Shown here: in pieces, positions 1-8,280 of the stretch
Layout: each line of letters begins with the position of its first letter
Position numbering within the stretch: the stretch's first letter is position 1
Assembly: GCF_016798325.1 (NCBI RefSeq)
Contig: NZ_JAERVO010000001.1
Coordinates: 496,001 to 560,000 of the forward strand
Origin: Marinobacter mangrovi
Lineage (GTDB): Bacteria > Pseudomonadota > Gammaproteobacteria > Pseudomonadales > Oleiphilaceae
Direction: 5' to 3'
Length of the DNA stretch: 64,000 nt
The notes under the pieces: generated by a model
Told to the model about the DNA's origin: nothing
What the model saw: the letters and a program-made list of their open reading frames with translations, nothing else
The model's database searches: none
Position numbers and translations under genes: made by a program

Positions 1-79
1 AGGCGGGAATCGCCAGCACGAACCACAGCCAGAATTGCTTGTACCAGGGGCCGGGTGTCTTGAGCGCATCGTCTGACAT
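1..79 (-). CDS. fixH: FixH family protein, 5' end only
   Basis: Only the first 26 codons lie in the window; the gene runs off the left edge. The peptide opens MSDDALKTPGPWYKQFWLWF and then turns hydrophobic, which matches the start of FixH/CcoH, a single-span membrane protein needed for cbb3 oxidase maturation and copper handling. It begins 28 bases after the ccoG stop on the same strand, the usual ccoG-ccoH order. The identification rests on a short N-terminus plus context, so it is good but not certain. Confidence 0.75.
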   Translation of the reverse strand, partial: MSDDALKTPGPWYKQFWLWFVLAIPA

Positions 80-107
80 GGTGGCGGATCTCACTCTCGG
101 TTGAAGG

Positions 108-1538
108 TCAGCGCCGGGCGCCCAGGAAGCGGCTTTCGGTGCGGGCGCCGAGCGTCGCGTCACCTTCAGCACGAATGTTGAAGGTGATGTCGTTGTGGGT
201 GTCCGTCAGCGCCTCCGGGCTGACTTCCACAACGGTGGGCAGTGACAGGTTCTCGCCGGCGGCTACCTGCAGCTGCGTGTCACCGATAATGTGCGCGGTA
301 TTCAGGCCGGATACCGACAGGATAAAGACCTGCGGTACTTCCGTCATGTTCTGGACCTTGACGGTGTAGGAATTCTCGATCATGCCCCGGTTGTTCATCT
401 TGAACAGGGCGCCCCGGTCGCGGATCACTTCCAGCTGGACCGGCACCCGGGTCAACAGGGTGAAGATCAGTGCCCCAATCATCAGCAGTAACGCGGCACC
501 ATAGCCGAACGTGCGGGGGCGAAGGATTTTCGACGGCTTGCCTTCCAGCTCGTGTTCGGTGGTGTAGCGGATCAGCCCGCGCGGGTAGTTCATCTTGTCC
601 ATGATCTCGTCGCAGGCGTCGATGCACAGGGCGCAGTTGATGCACTCGTACTGCAGCCCGTCCCGGATATCGATGCCCGTGGGGCAGACCTGCACGCACT
701 GGCCGCAGTCAATGCAGTCGCCGAGGCCGAGTTCTGTCTTGCTGGCGTCCTTGCGACGGCCGCCGCGCGGCTCGCCCCGGTTGTAGTCGTAGGAGACCAC
801 CCGGGTGTCTTCATCGAACATCACCGACTGGAAGCGCGCATAGGGGCACATGTAGAGACAGACCTGTTCCCGCAGCCAGCCGGCATTGGTGTAGGTGGCG
901 ACGGTAAAGAAAAACACCCAGAAATAGGCCCAGCCGTTGGCCTGCAGAGTGAACAGGTCAATGCTCAGCTCCCGCACCGGATAGAAGTAGCCGACGAACG
1001 TGAGGCCCGTGGCAAAGGCGATCAACAACCACAGGGCGTGTTTGACGACTTTCTTGACGGATTTCGACGTGCCGCCAGGGGCCTGGTCCAGCTTGATGCG
1101 CTTGTTGCGCGATCCCTCGACCTTCTCCTCCACCCACATGAAGATGAACGTCCACACGGTTTGCGGGCAGGTGTACCCGCACCAGACCCGACCGAACAGG
1201 GTCGTGATGAAAAACAGGCCGAAGGCGGCGATAATCAGCATGCCTGAGAGCATGATGAAGTCTTTGGGAAAGAACGTGGTGCCGAAGAGGTGGAATTCCC
1301 GGGCCGGCAGGTTGAAGTAAATCAGGGGTTCTCCGCCGATCTGGACCCAGCAGAACAGGAAATACATGCCCATCAGCCCCCACAGGCTGAAAAAGCGAAT
1401 ACGCTGGTAGAGGCCTGTGACGGCTTTGACGTAAATCTTCTTGCGGCTGGCGTAGAGCTCGACGTTTTCCGGTTTTTTCTTGTTGGTGGAGGCGTCAGTC
1501 GCGGGGTCAACCTGTTTGACCGGTATTTGACTGCTCAT
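108..1538 (-). CDS. ccoG: Cytochrome c oxidase accessory protein CcoG (FixG/RdxA)
   Basis: A 476-residue polyferredoxin-like membrane protein that takes part in cbb3 oxidase assembly; in characterised homologues it reduces Cu(II) for delivery to CcoN. Several membrane segments fill the N-terminal half. Cysteine motifs include WCGYTCPQ near residue 120, CLYMCPY near 235, and two 4Fe-4S ferredoxin motifs, CIDCGQCVQVCP and CINCALCIDAC, near 275-315. The C-terminal part (about 365-476) is an Ig-like FixG domain. A TTG codon lies one codon upstream; the ATG at 1538 follows GAGAGG and is preferred. It sits just after ccoP and before fixH. Confidence 0.95.
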   Translation of the reverse strand: MSSQIPVKQVDPATDASTNKKKPENVELYASRKKIYVKAVTGLYQRIRFFSLWGLMGMYFLFCWVQIGGEPLIYFNLPAREFHLFGTTFFPKDFIMLSGMLIIAAFGLFFITTLFGRVWCGYTCPQTVWTFIFMWVEEKVEGSRNKRIKLDQAPGGTSKSVKKVVKHALWLLIAFATGLTFVGYFYPVRELSIDLFTLQANGWAYFWVFFFTVATYTNAGWLREQVCLYMCPYARFQSVMFDEDTRVVSYDYNRGEPRGGRRKDASKTELGLGDCIDCGQCVQVCPTGIDIRDGLQYECINCALCIDACDEIMDKMNYPRGLIRYTTEHELEGKPSKILRPRTFGYGAALLLMIGALIFTLLTRVPVQLEVIRDRGALFKMNNRGMIENSYTVKVQNMTEVPQVFILSVSGLNTAHIIGDTQLQVAAGENLSLPTVVEVSPEALTDTHNDITFNIRAEGDATLGARTESRFLGARR

Positions 1539-1615
1539 CAAGTCCTCTCATGTGGTGCTCTCTTCACGCCTGGACCGGATTCCGGCCCAGGGTTCAGCAA
1601 ATTGCCTGCGGGGCA

Positions 1616-2515
1616 TCATTCGCCCCGGTGCGACAGGCCATAGACATAGGCCGCAAGAATGTGGATCTGGTCGTCGCTCAGCCGGCCTTCCTGAGGAGGC
1701 ATCCGGTTCTGGCGACCGTAGGTGACGGTTTCCTTGATCCAGTCGTAAGTGCTGCCGTAGAGCCAGTCGTCGTCGGTCAGGTTGGGGGCGCCCACCATCG
1801 GATTCCCCTTGGCATCCTGGCCGTGGCACCCGGCGCAGGCCTGCGCGAAGACCTGCTTGCCTTCCTTGGCCAGGGCCGGGTCACGCTCGCGGCCGCTGAA
1901 GCTGAGCACATAGTTGACCACGGCTTCCACCTGATCGTTGCTCATGTTGGGCATCAGACCCTTGGCCGGCATCTGGTTCACGCGGCCCTGGTGGATGGTT
2001 TCGACGATCCGGTCCGGATCGCCACCCCAGATCCAGGCGTCGTCCGTCAGGTTGGGGAAGCCCACGGCACCCCGCGCTGCCGAACCGTGGCATACCGCGC
2101 AATTGTTGGAAAACAGGCGTTGCCCCATCTTGCGGGCATCGTCGTTCCTGGCCAGCTCGGGGATCGGGACGTCACCGTACCTGGCGTAGAGTTCGCCATA
2201 GCGGGCCTCAGCCTGTTGCACCTCTTCCTGCCATTGCTTTTCCTGAGTCCAGCCCAGCAGACCTTCGAAATTGCCGAGGCCCGGGTACAACGCCAGGTAA
2301 ATGAGAGAGAACACGCAGGTGGCGGTGAACAGGTGGAACCACCATTTCGGCAGCGGGTTGTCGTATTCCTCGATGCCGTCGAACGAATGCCCGGTGGTGC
2401 GGTCGGTCTCCTTGTCGGTTGGCTGACTCTTGCGGGTCGCCCACAACAGCCACCAGCAGCCGATAACCGTGGCGAGCACGATCACGCTGATCCATAGGCT
2501 CCAGAAGGTGCTCAT
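1616..2515 (-). CDS. ccoP: cbb3-type cytochrome c oxidase subunit III (diheme CcoP)
   Basis: A 299-residue diheme c-type cytochrome subunit that passes electrons to CcoO/CcoN. An N-terminal membrane segment is followed by a second hydrophobic helix near residues 62-80. Two heme-binding motifs, CAVCH near residue 140 and CAGCH near 228, lie in tandem cytochrome c domains. Methionine ligands are plausible in MPAKGLMPNM and MPPQEGRLS. The start overlaps the ccoQ stop by four bases (ATGA), so translational coupling is likely. Length is usual for the family. Confidence 0.96.
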   Translation of the reverse strand: MSTFWSLWISVIVLATVIGCWWLLWATRKSQPTDKETDRTTGHSFDGIEEYDNPLPKWWFHLFTATCVFSLIYLALYPGLGNFEGLLGWTQEKQWQEEVQQAEARYGELYARYGDVPIPELARNDDARKMGQRLFSNNCAVCHGSAARGAVGFPNLTDDAWIWGGDPDRIVETIHQGRVNQMPAKGLMPNMSNDQVEAVVNYVLSFSGRERDPALAKEGKQVFAQACAGCHGQDAKGNPMVGAPNLTDDDWLYGSTYDWIKETVTYGRQNRMPPQEGRLSDDQIHILAAYVYGLSHRGE

Positions 2516-2706
2516 TCTTTATTCTCCGTCCGCTTTTCCCTTTCCCGCGTGCGCTGGTCGATGTCGTCGTCCGCAAAGGGGAGATTGGCCGCTTCATCGT
2601 TGGATTTCCTGCGGTGTGCGCTGTAAGCCCACCAGACGATCCCGATAAAGGCGACCAGGACCAGCAGCGTGTGTATGCCGCGCAGATCGTTGATATCCAT
2701 CGCCAT
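2512..2706 (-). CDS. ccoQ: cbb3 oxidase small subunit CcoQ
   Basis: A single-span subunit of about 62-64 residues that helps stability of the cbb3 complex. After MDINDLRGIHTLLVLVAFIG comes one hydrophobic helix and a charged cytoplasmic tail rich in D, E, R and K. The start is ambiguous: ATG at 2706 overlaps the ccoO stop (TGATG), while ATG at 2700 has a better GGTGATGG upstream and matches the usual MDI start of the family. The downstream end overlaps ccoP by four bases. Confidence 0.9.
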   Translation of the reverse strand: MAMDINDLRGIHTLLVLVAFIGIVWWAYSAHRRKSNDEAANLPFADDDIDQRTREREKRTENKE

Positions 2707-3314
2707 CACCGTTTGGTTGAGATCACCGTGCCCAGCTGCTGGAGATAGGCCACCAGCGCCTCGATTTCATACTTGCCGCGAATCTGGTCCGGCGCTGCCG
2801 CAATGTCCTCGTCGCTGTAGGGAACACCGAACGTCTGGAACGCCTTGAGCTTGGCCGTGATGCCATCCGGATCCAGCTTGCGCTCAAACAGCCAGGGGAA
2901 GGCGGGCATATTGGATTCCGGCACTACATCCCGGGGGTTGTTCAGGTGGACCCGGTGCCAGGCGTCGGAATAGCGGCCGCCGACGCGTGCCAGATCCGGG
3001 CCGGTGCGTTTCGAACCCCACAGGAACGGGTGCTCGTAGACAAACTCGCCAGCCACCGAGTAATGGCCGTAGCGCTCGGTTTCGGCCCGGAATGGGCGGA
3101 TCATCTGGGTGTGGCAGACGTGGCACCCTTCGCGGATGTAGATGTCGCGGCCTTCCATTTCCAGCGGCGTTAGCGGCTCCAGTCCGGCCACCGGCTCGTT
3201 GACTTCCTTGAGGAAGAACAGCGGCACGATTTCCACCAGGAAGCCCCCACTGATCACCAGGACGATCAGCAGCCCCATCAGGCCGATGTTCTTCTCGACA
3301 ACTTCGTGCTTCAT
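2706..3314 (-). CDS. ccoO: cbb3-type cytochrome c oxidase subunit II (monoheme CcoO)
   Basis: A 202-residue membrane-anchored monoheme cytochrome c. One N-terminal transmembrane helix lies at residues 11-35, and the heme motif CHVCH is near residue 64, preceded by the family's typical GRDIYIREG stretch. It receives electrons and passes them to the CcoN active site. It lies between ccoN (17-base gap) and ccoQ (overlap), the standard ccoNOQP order read on the minus strand. Length agrees with the family. Confidence 0.96.
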   Translation of the reverse strand: MKHEVVEKNIGLMGLLIVLVISGGFLVEIVPLFFLKEVNEPVAGLEPLTPLEMEGRDIYIREGCHVCHTQMIRPFRAETERYGHYSVAGEFVYEHPFLWGSKRTGPDLARVGGRYSDAWHRVHLNNPRDVVPESNMPAFPWLFERKLDPDGITAKLKAFQTFGVPYSDEDIAAAPDQIRGKYEIEALVAYLQQLGTVISTKR

Positions 3315-3331
3315 CGTGATCCCTCTCTCCC

Positions 3332-4762
3332 TCAGGCGGCCTGGACGGCGCTGTTGTCGAGTGCGACGGCATCCTTCTGCCGGATCGTCATGCGCACGTT
3401 ATAGGCCATGACCAGCATGCCGATCAGGAAGATGCCCCCTCCGATCAGGCGAATCAGGTAACCGGGTTTGGAGTTTTCAAGGCCTTCCACAAAACTGTAG
3501 GTGAGGGTGCCGTCGGCATTGACCGCGCGCCACATCAGACCCTGCATGATGCCGTTGACCCACATGGCCACGATGTAGAGCACTGTGCCGATGGTTGCCA
3601 GCCAGAAATGCAGGTTGATCAGGCCCACACTGTACATCTGAGTCATGCCCCACAGCCGCGGGATCAGGTGGTAGACCGCGCCGATACTGATCATGGCCAC
3701 CCAGCCCAGGGCGCCGGAGTGCACGTGACCGATGGTCCAGTCGGTATCGTGGGACAGGGCGTTGACTGTCTTGATGGCCATCATCGGGCCTTCAAACGTG
3801 GACATGCCGTAGAACGACAGGGACACCACCAGGAAGCGCAGGATCGGATCGGTGCGCAGTTTGTGCCAGGCACCCGACAGGGTCATCATCCCGTTGATCA
3901 TGCCGCCCCAGCTCGGGGCCAGCAGGATCAGGGACATGATCATGCCCGCGGTCTGGGCCCAGTCCGGCAGGGCGCTGTAATGCAGGTGATGGCCGCCGGC
4001 CCAGACGTAGGTGGCGATCAGGGCCCAGAAGTGAACGATGGACAGGCGATAGGAATACACCGGCCGCTCCGCCTGCTTGGGCACGAAGTAGTACATCATC
4101 CCCAGGAAACCGGCTGTCAGGAAAAAGCCCACCGCATTGTGGCCCCACCACCACTGCATCATGGCATCGGTGACGCCGCTGTAAATGGAATAGGATTTGA
4201 ACGCACTGACCGGCAGCTCCAGATTATTGCCGATATGCAGTACCGCGACCGTGATAATGAACGCACCATAGAACCAGTTGGCCACGTAGATGTGCTTGGT
4301 CTGGCGTTTGGTGATCGTGCCGAAAAACACCATCGCGTACGCTACCCAGACCACGGCAATCAGGATATCGATGGGCCACTCCAGTTCCGCGTATTCCTTG
4401 GTGGTGGTCAGGCCCATGGGCAGCGTAATGCAGGCGGCGACCAGGATGGCCTGCCAGCCCCAGAACGTGAATGCAGCCAGACCGTCAGAGAATAGCCGGG
4501 CCTGGCAGGTCCGCTGGACCACATAGTAGGACGTTGCAAACAGCGCGCAGCCGCCGAAACCGAAAATCACCAGGTTGGTATGGAGCGGGCGCAATCTGCC
4601 GAAGTGGGTCCACGGCAGATCGAAGTTCATAAAGGGAAAGCGCAGCTGAGAGGCAATGAGCACGCCCATCCCCATGCCGATGATGCCCCAAACCACCGTC
4701 ATGATGGCGAATTGGCGCACGACCTTATAGTTATACGTCAGGTTAGGCGTCGCTGTACTCAT
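3332..4762 (-). CDS. ccoN: cbb3-type cytochrome c oxidase subunit I CcoN
   Basis: The 476-residue catalytic subunit of the high-affinity oxygen-reducing heme-copper oxidase. It has about twelve hydrophobic helices with histidine-rich helix edges: [11 protein letters not shown] near 60, [10 protein letters not shown] near 205, [17 protein letters not shown] near 255, and [14 protein letters not shown] near 340. These carry the expected low-spin heme, CuB and high-spin heme ligands. It heads the ccoNOQP-ccoG-fixH operon. A GGGA motif precedes the ATG, and an ANR/FNR-type box and a -10 element lie upstream, pointing to induction at low oxygen. Confidence 0.97.
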   Translation of the reverse strand: MSTATPNLTYNYKVVRQFAIMTVVWGIIGMGMGVLIASQLRFPFMNFDLPWTHFGRLRPLHTNLVIFGFGGCALFATSYYVVQRTCQARLFSDGLAAFTFWGWQAILVAACITLPMGLTTTKEYAELEWPIDILIAVVWVAYAMVFFGTITKRQTKHIYVANWFYGAFIITVAVLHIGNNLELPVSAFKSYSIYSGVTDAMMQWWWGHNAVGFFLTAGFLGMMYYFVPKQAERPVYSYRLSIVHFWALIATYVWAGGHHLHYSALPDWAQTAGMIMSLILLAPSWGGMINGMMTLSGAWHKLRTDPILRFLVVSLSFYGMSTFEGPMMAIKTVNALSHDTDWTIGHVHSGALGWVAMISIGAVYHLIPRLWGMTQMYSVGLINLHFWLATIGTVLYIVAMWVNGIMQGLMWRAVNADGTLTYSFVEGLENSKPGYLIRLIGGGIFLIGMLVMAYNVRMTIRQKDAVALDNSAVQAA

Positions 4763-5079
4763 AGTGTCCCTACCAGAGGATGTCGAGTAATAAAATTAGG
4801 CGATGCAAGTATGGTCAATGGATGGTGGCTTTTCAATGACCTGGATCAAGCCAAAAGGCGGGCATGAGTAGGCACTTGGGAGGATGGGGTCGATCGTCGC
4901 AAGGTCATCCTTCCGTACGGCTTCTAGTAGTACCCTGATTGTCAGTCGACCACGGGCGACGGGCTGGTCATGGGGGGGGCGATGATTCAGCTGACTGGGG
5001 TTTGCTCACGGCGACTGCTACTATGCGCGCCAGCACTGGCCCGGTCGGGCCGCATCCCATTAACGGCAGGACATCGACA
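4763..5079. other. Divergent intergenic region ccoN / hydrolase
   Basis: A 317-base gap holding the ccoN promoter on the minus strand and the presumed promoter of the hydrolase-rlmM pair on the plus strand. A possible plus-strand -10 (TACTAT, about 5027-5032) has no convincing -35. I see no conserved reading frame or strong terminator here. Confidence 0.5.
4836..4849 (-). promoter_or_regulatory. ANR/FNR box of the ccoN promoter
   Basis: Read on the minus strand the site is TTGAT-CCAG-GTCAT; the consensus is TTGAT-N4-ATCAA, so the first half is perfect and the second keeps TCA. Its centre is about 41 bases above a start site predicted from the CATACT -10 element at 4808-4813, the usual place for an FNR/ANR class II activator. 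ccoN starts 74 bases downstream. Site and spacing are seen; oxygen-dependent regulation is inferred from the family. Confidence 0.65.
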
Positions 5080-5721
5080 ATGGCGGAAGTGATGATTGAT
5101 GGCGAGGGTGCCCGAACCCTGCTGCTGGCCCATGGTGCCGGCGCCCCGATGGATTCGCCCTTTATGGATCAGCTGGCCATGGCGCTGGCGGAGCAGGGAA
5201 TCCGGGTTGTCCGCTTTGAATTCGGTTACATGCAGAAGCGTCGGGAAGACGGCAAGAAACGTCCGCCGCCCAAAGCCGACAAGCTGGAAGACGAGTTCAG
5301 TGCCATGATCGACCGCTATGCAAGCGAGTCCGGACCGTTCTATATCGGCGGCAAATCCATGGGCGGGCGGATTGCGAGTGTCCTGGCCAGCCGGGCAGAC
5401 GACCGCATTGCCGGCTGCGCCTGCTTTGGCTATCCGTTTCACCCGCCAGGCAAGCCCGATCGCTGGCGTACGGACCACTTCACCGACTTTACCGTACCGG
5501 TGCTGATCAACCAGGGTACCCGGGATCCTTTCGGCCGCCAGGACGAAGTTCAGGCGCATCTGGCGGGTGATGTGCCGGTTACGCTGCACTGGCTGGACGA
5601 CGGCGAACACGACTTCCGGCCGCGAAAGTCCACCGGAACCACGCAAGCTGAGCTGATTGAACAGGCCGCCCGGCAGACCGTCACGTGGATGGACGGCCCG
5701 GCGACGTCGAAGGAGATCTGA
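5080..5721 (+). CDS. Alpha/beta hydrolase, KANL3/TEX30-like
   Basis: A 213-residue alpha/beta hydrolase. It has an HG-type oxyanion stretch, LLLAHGAGAPMDSPFM, near residue 12, a nucleophile elbow GGKSMGGR near residues 89-96, an acid-loop candidate in NQGTRDPFG, and a C-terminal histidine in DDGEHDFRPRKS. These fit the KANL3/TEX30-like hydrolase family, whose substrate is not established. An in-frame upstream extension exists, but the ATG at 5080 follows GGCAGGA and begins right before the family core. The stop is five bases from rlmM, so the two are probably cotranscribed. Confidence 0.88.
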   Translation: MAEVMIDGEGARTLLLAHGAGAPMDSPFMDQLAMALAEQGIRVVRFEFGYMQKRREDGKKRPPPKADKLEDEFSAMIDRYASESGPFYIGGKSMGGRIASVLASRADDRIAGCACFGYPFHPPGKPDRWRTDHFTDFTVPVLINQGTRDPFGRQDEVQAHLAGDVPVTLHWLDDGEHDFRPRKSTGTTQAELIEQAARQTVTWMDGPATSKEI

Positions 5722-5726
5722 GTACG

Positions 5727-6791
5727 ATGGCGCAAGTACTGCTGTTTTGCCGCCCCGGTTTTGAAACGGAAGCCGGCCGCGAACTGACCGACCTGGCGGC
5801 CGAACACGGGCGTTATGGCTATTTCCAGCCGGAAGCCAACGCCGGCCAGGTGTTGTTTGTGGTGGCGGATGGTGGTGACGCACGGTCGCTGATGCAGCAG
5901 GTGGGCATGGCCTCGCTGGTGTTTACCCGAGACTGGTTCGAGGTCATTGATGATCGGCCATTGCCGTCTTCGGATCGCGTGGGAGCGGTCCTCGAGGCGC
6001 TGCGTGAACAGCCGCACATGCCGCCGTCGGCCCGCGTGGAAATTCGCGTACCGGAAGATGTCGAGCGCGACCTGGGCGCGTTCAGTCGCAAATGGGCCTC
6101 GCCGCTGTCCCGGGCATTACGGGAGACGGGATTCCTGGTGGAGGATGAGGCCAACCCCAGAAGGCTGGAAATTTTCCTGCCATCGTTTGACCGGATGATG
6201 ATTGGCGTCAGCCATGCTGATAACCGGGCGGTTTATCTCAGTGGCATCCCGCGGCTGCGGCTGCCGGCCTCGGCGCCAAGCCGTTCGGCGTTGAAGCTGG
6301 AGGAAGCCTGGAAAGTCTTCATCCCGCCGTCGCAATGGCTGGACTACCTGGGTGGCGGCAAGAAAGCGGTGGATCTGGGCGCGGCGCCCGGAGGGTGGAC
6401 CTGGCAACTGGTGCGCCAGGGTATGCTGGTGACTGCGGTGGACAACGGCCCGATGGACGATGCCCTGATGGCCAGCGGCCACGTCGAACACGTCCGCGCA
6501 GACGGCTATTTGTGGCGGCCGCAGCGAGCGGTGGACTGGATGGTGTGCGACATCGTCGACAAGCCGCGCCGGACTACGGAATTGGTGGTGGATTGGCTGG
6601 GGCACCGTCTGTGCAAGTACAGCGTCTTTAACCTGAAGTTGCCGATGAAGAAACGCTACGACGAATGGCTGGTGTGTCGCGAGCGGTTGCTGGAGAAGCT
6701 GGACGCGACGGGCGTAGACGTCCGGCTGAAGGCCCGGCATCTGTATCACGACCGGGAAGAAATCACCTGCTTTGTGGAGCGGTTCAGCTGA
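5727..6791 (+). CDS. rlmM: 23S rRNA (cytidine-2'-O)-methyltransferase RlmM
   Basis: A 354-residue S-adenosylmethionine-dependent enzyme that 2'-O-methylates C2498 of 23S rRNA in E. coli. An N-terminal RNA-binding region (THUMP-like) spans about 1-160. The Rossmann-fold SAM motif VDLGAAPGGWTWQL is near residue 214, and candidate K-D-K-E catalytic residues lie around the motif, in VCDIVDKPRR and in FNLKLPMKKRY. The ATG at 5727 follows AGGAG with 11-base spacing; an in-frame extension into the hydrolase gene is not used. Length matches the family. Confidence 0.95.
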   Translation: MAQVLLFCRPGFETEAGRELTDLAAEHGRYGYFQPEANAGQVLFVVADGGDARSLMQQVGMASLVFTRDWFEVIDDRPLPSSDRVGAVLEALREQPHMPPSARVEIRVPEDVERDLGAFSRKWASPLSRALRETGFLVEDEANPRRLEIFLPSFDRMMIGVSHADNRAVYLSGIPRLRLPASAPSRSALKLEEAWKVFIPPSQWLDYLGGGKKAVDLGAAPGGWTWQLVRQGMLVTAVDNGPMDDALMASGHVEHVRADGYLWRPQRAVDWMVCDIVDKPRRTTELVVDWLGHRLCKYSVFNLKLPMKKRYDEWLVCRERLLEKLDATGVDVRLKARHLYHDREEITCFVERFS

Positions 6792-6807
6792 AGCGGCGTA
6801 TGGGCGG

Positions 6808-7095
6808 TCAGCACTGCTGCAGAATGGTGACTTTCTCTTCCTGATCCATCATCAGGTTCAGCTCGTTCATCATTTCCTTGCGCTGGTCCGAGTGGTACCA
6901 GTTGTCCCAGTCGGTGATGGAGCGCCAGTTGCACAGCGTCATGCGGTGGTGGATGTCGTTGGCGTCCACCAGCGTCTCGCCGGAAATGAACCCCGGTACG
7001 CTCACGGCATGCTGCAACAGCAGCCGGGACTCCCTCTCATAGGCACTTTCCAGCGTGGTGGCGATATGCCGCTCGATCAGCACCCGGATCATCAT
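6808..7095 (-). CDS. ABM-like dimeric alpha-beta barrel protein
   Basis: A 95-residue protein with the pattern of antibiotic biosynthesis monooxygenase-like barrels: MIRVLIERHI strand, helix ERESRLLLQHA, PGFISGETLVD strand and HHRMTLCNWRSITDWDNW. Members bind small ligands or oxidise quinols, but no specific reaction can be assigned. Two adjacent ATG codons (7095, 7092) can start it. It converges on rlmM with a 16-base gap. Confidence 0.78.
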   Translation of the reverse strand: MMIRVLIERHIATTLESAYERESRLLLQHAVSVPGFISGETLVDANDIHHRMTLCNWRSITDWDNWYHSDQRKEMMNELNLMMDQEEKVTILQQC

Positions 7096-7179
7096 AGCCT
7101 CCGCAACGCGTTGTTCTTATAATTCAATCTAGCACTGAACCGATAAGAGCGCCTCTGACCGGCGCTGGGAGAAGCTGTT

Positions 7180-7419
7180 GTGGTGGATATGGCCTATGAC
7201 CTCGAACTCGACGCCACGGGACTGATGTGCCCCGAGCCGGTGATGATGCTGCACAACCGGATGGCGGAAGTGCCCATCGACGGTATCCTGCGGGTGGTCG
7301 CGACGGATCCGTCAACCACCCGGGACGTGCCGCGTTTCTGTCAGTTCCTCAATCACACGCTGGTGAAGGAACATCACACCGAGACGGAATTCGTGTACTA
7401 CATTCGACGCGGCGAATGA
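7180..7419 (+). CDS. tusA: Sulfur carrier protein TusA family
   Basis: A 79-residue protein with the TusA signature GLMCPEPVMM, in which the CPxP cysteine carries persulfide sulfur for tRNA 2-thiolation and other transfers. The C-terminal strand TEFVYYIRRG is also typical. The start is probably one of two consecutive GTG codons (7180 or 7183), because GGGAG sits eight bases upstream; the ATG at 7189 is too far from it. mnmA, the tRNA thiolase that ultimately receives this sulfur in E. coli, is elsewhere in this window. Confidence 0.92.
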   Translation: MVDMAYDLELDATGLMCPEPVMMLHNRMAEVPIDGILRVVATDPSTTRDVPRFCQFLNHTLVKEHHTETEFVYYIRRGE

Positions 7420-8280
7420 TTAACCGATGGGCCGGCGTTGGCGCAGGTTGAACAGCCCTGCGCCGACAATCAGCACGCACCCCAAAAGCTGTGATTCAGT
7501 AACCGGCTCCAGAAAGAAAACCCACCCCAGTAGTGCCGCAAACAGGACCGACGAATAGGTGAACTGACCGATCTGGCCTGCCGGCGCGATGCGGTAGGCC
7601 GTGGTAATCAGCATCTGGGCGAGCGTGGCGCACAATGCCAGTGCCGCCATCCAGAGCCAGATGGCGGTGCTGGGCGGCTGCCAGACAGCCACGGCCGCCG
7701 GCGCCGTTACCAGCGACCCGAAAAAGGCAAAATAGAACACGATACGGCCGCTGGGTTCCGCCACGCCCATGCGCCGGATGGTGACTTTGGCCGTGGCGCC
7801 GAGCAGGGCGCCGGTCAGGCCCGCAGCGACAAAGAGGTAATCCTGCAGGCGAGCGGCGGCCGGATCGAGGATGACCAGCACGCCGGCAAAGCCGATGGCG
7901 ATGGTCAGCCAGATCGTGCGCGAGGTGCTTTCCCGCAGCCAGAGCAGGGCAATGACCGGGATGAAAAACGGCGCCGTCAGTTTCAGCAGCACGGCTTCGG
8001 TCAGGGCCAGTTTCTGCAGGCTGAAGAAGTAGCAGTACATGGCGCTGACGCCGATCACCGCGCGCATGAAATGAAAGCGAAGGTGGCGCGTCCGTAACCC
8101 GCCGATCCCCTCCCGATAGAGCATGACCGGCGTAATCACCGCCAGACCCAGGACGTTGCGCAGGAAAACCAGTTCCGCGTTGGGCAGTTCCGGTGCCAGG
8201 TGTTTGATGATGGCGCCCATGATGGCGAGCAGCATCTCGCCGGCCATGACGCAGGCGGCGCCCCGTTGCAGGGCGGTCAC
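7420..8280 (-). CDS. EamA-family drug/metabolite transporter
   Basis: A 286-residue inner-membrane permease with about ten hydrophobic helices arranged as two EamA repeats: the first near residues 10-140, the second near 150-280, including GFAGVLVILDPAA at the end of repeat one. Substrate is unknown; family members export amino acids, metabolites or drugs. It overlaps dsbD by four bases (ATGA), so they form an operon, and its stop abuts that of tusA on the other strand. Confidence 0.9.
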   Translation of the reverse strand: MTALQRGAACVMAGEMLLAIMGAIIKHLAPELPNAELVFLRNVLGLAVITPVMLYREGIGGLRTRHLRFHFMRAVIGVSAMYCYFFSLQKLALTEAVLLKLTAPFFIPVIALLWLRESTSRTIWLTIAIGFAGVLVILDPAAARLQDYLFVAAGLTGALLGATAKVTIRRMGVAEPSGRIVFYFAFFGSLVTAPAAVAVWQPPSTAIWLWMAALALCATLAQMLITTAYRIAPAGQIGQFTYSSVLFAALLGWVFFLEPVTESQLLGCVLIVGAGLFNLRQRRPIG

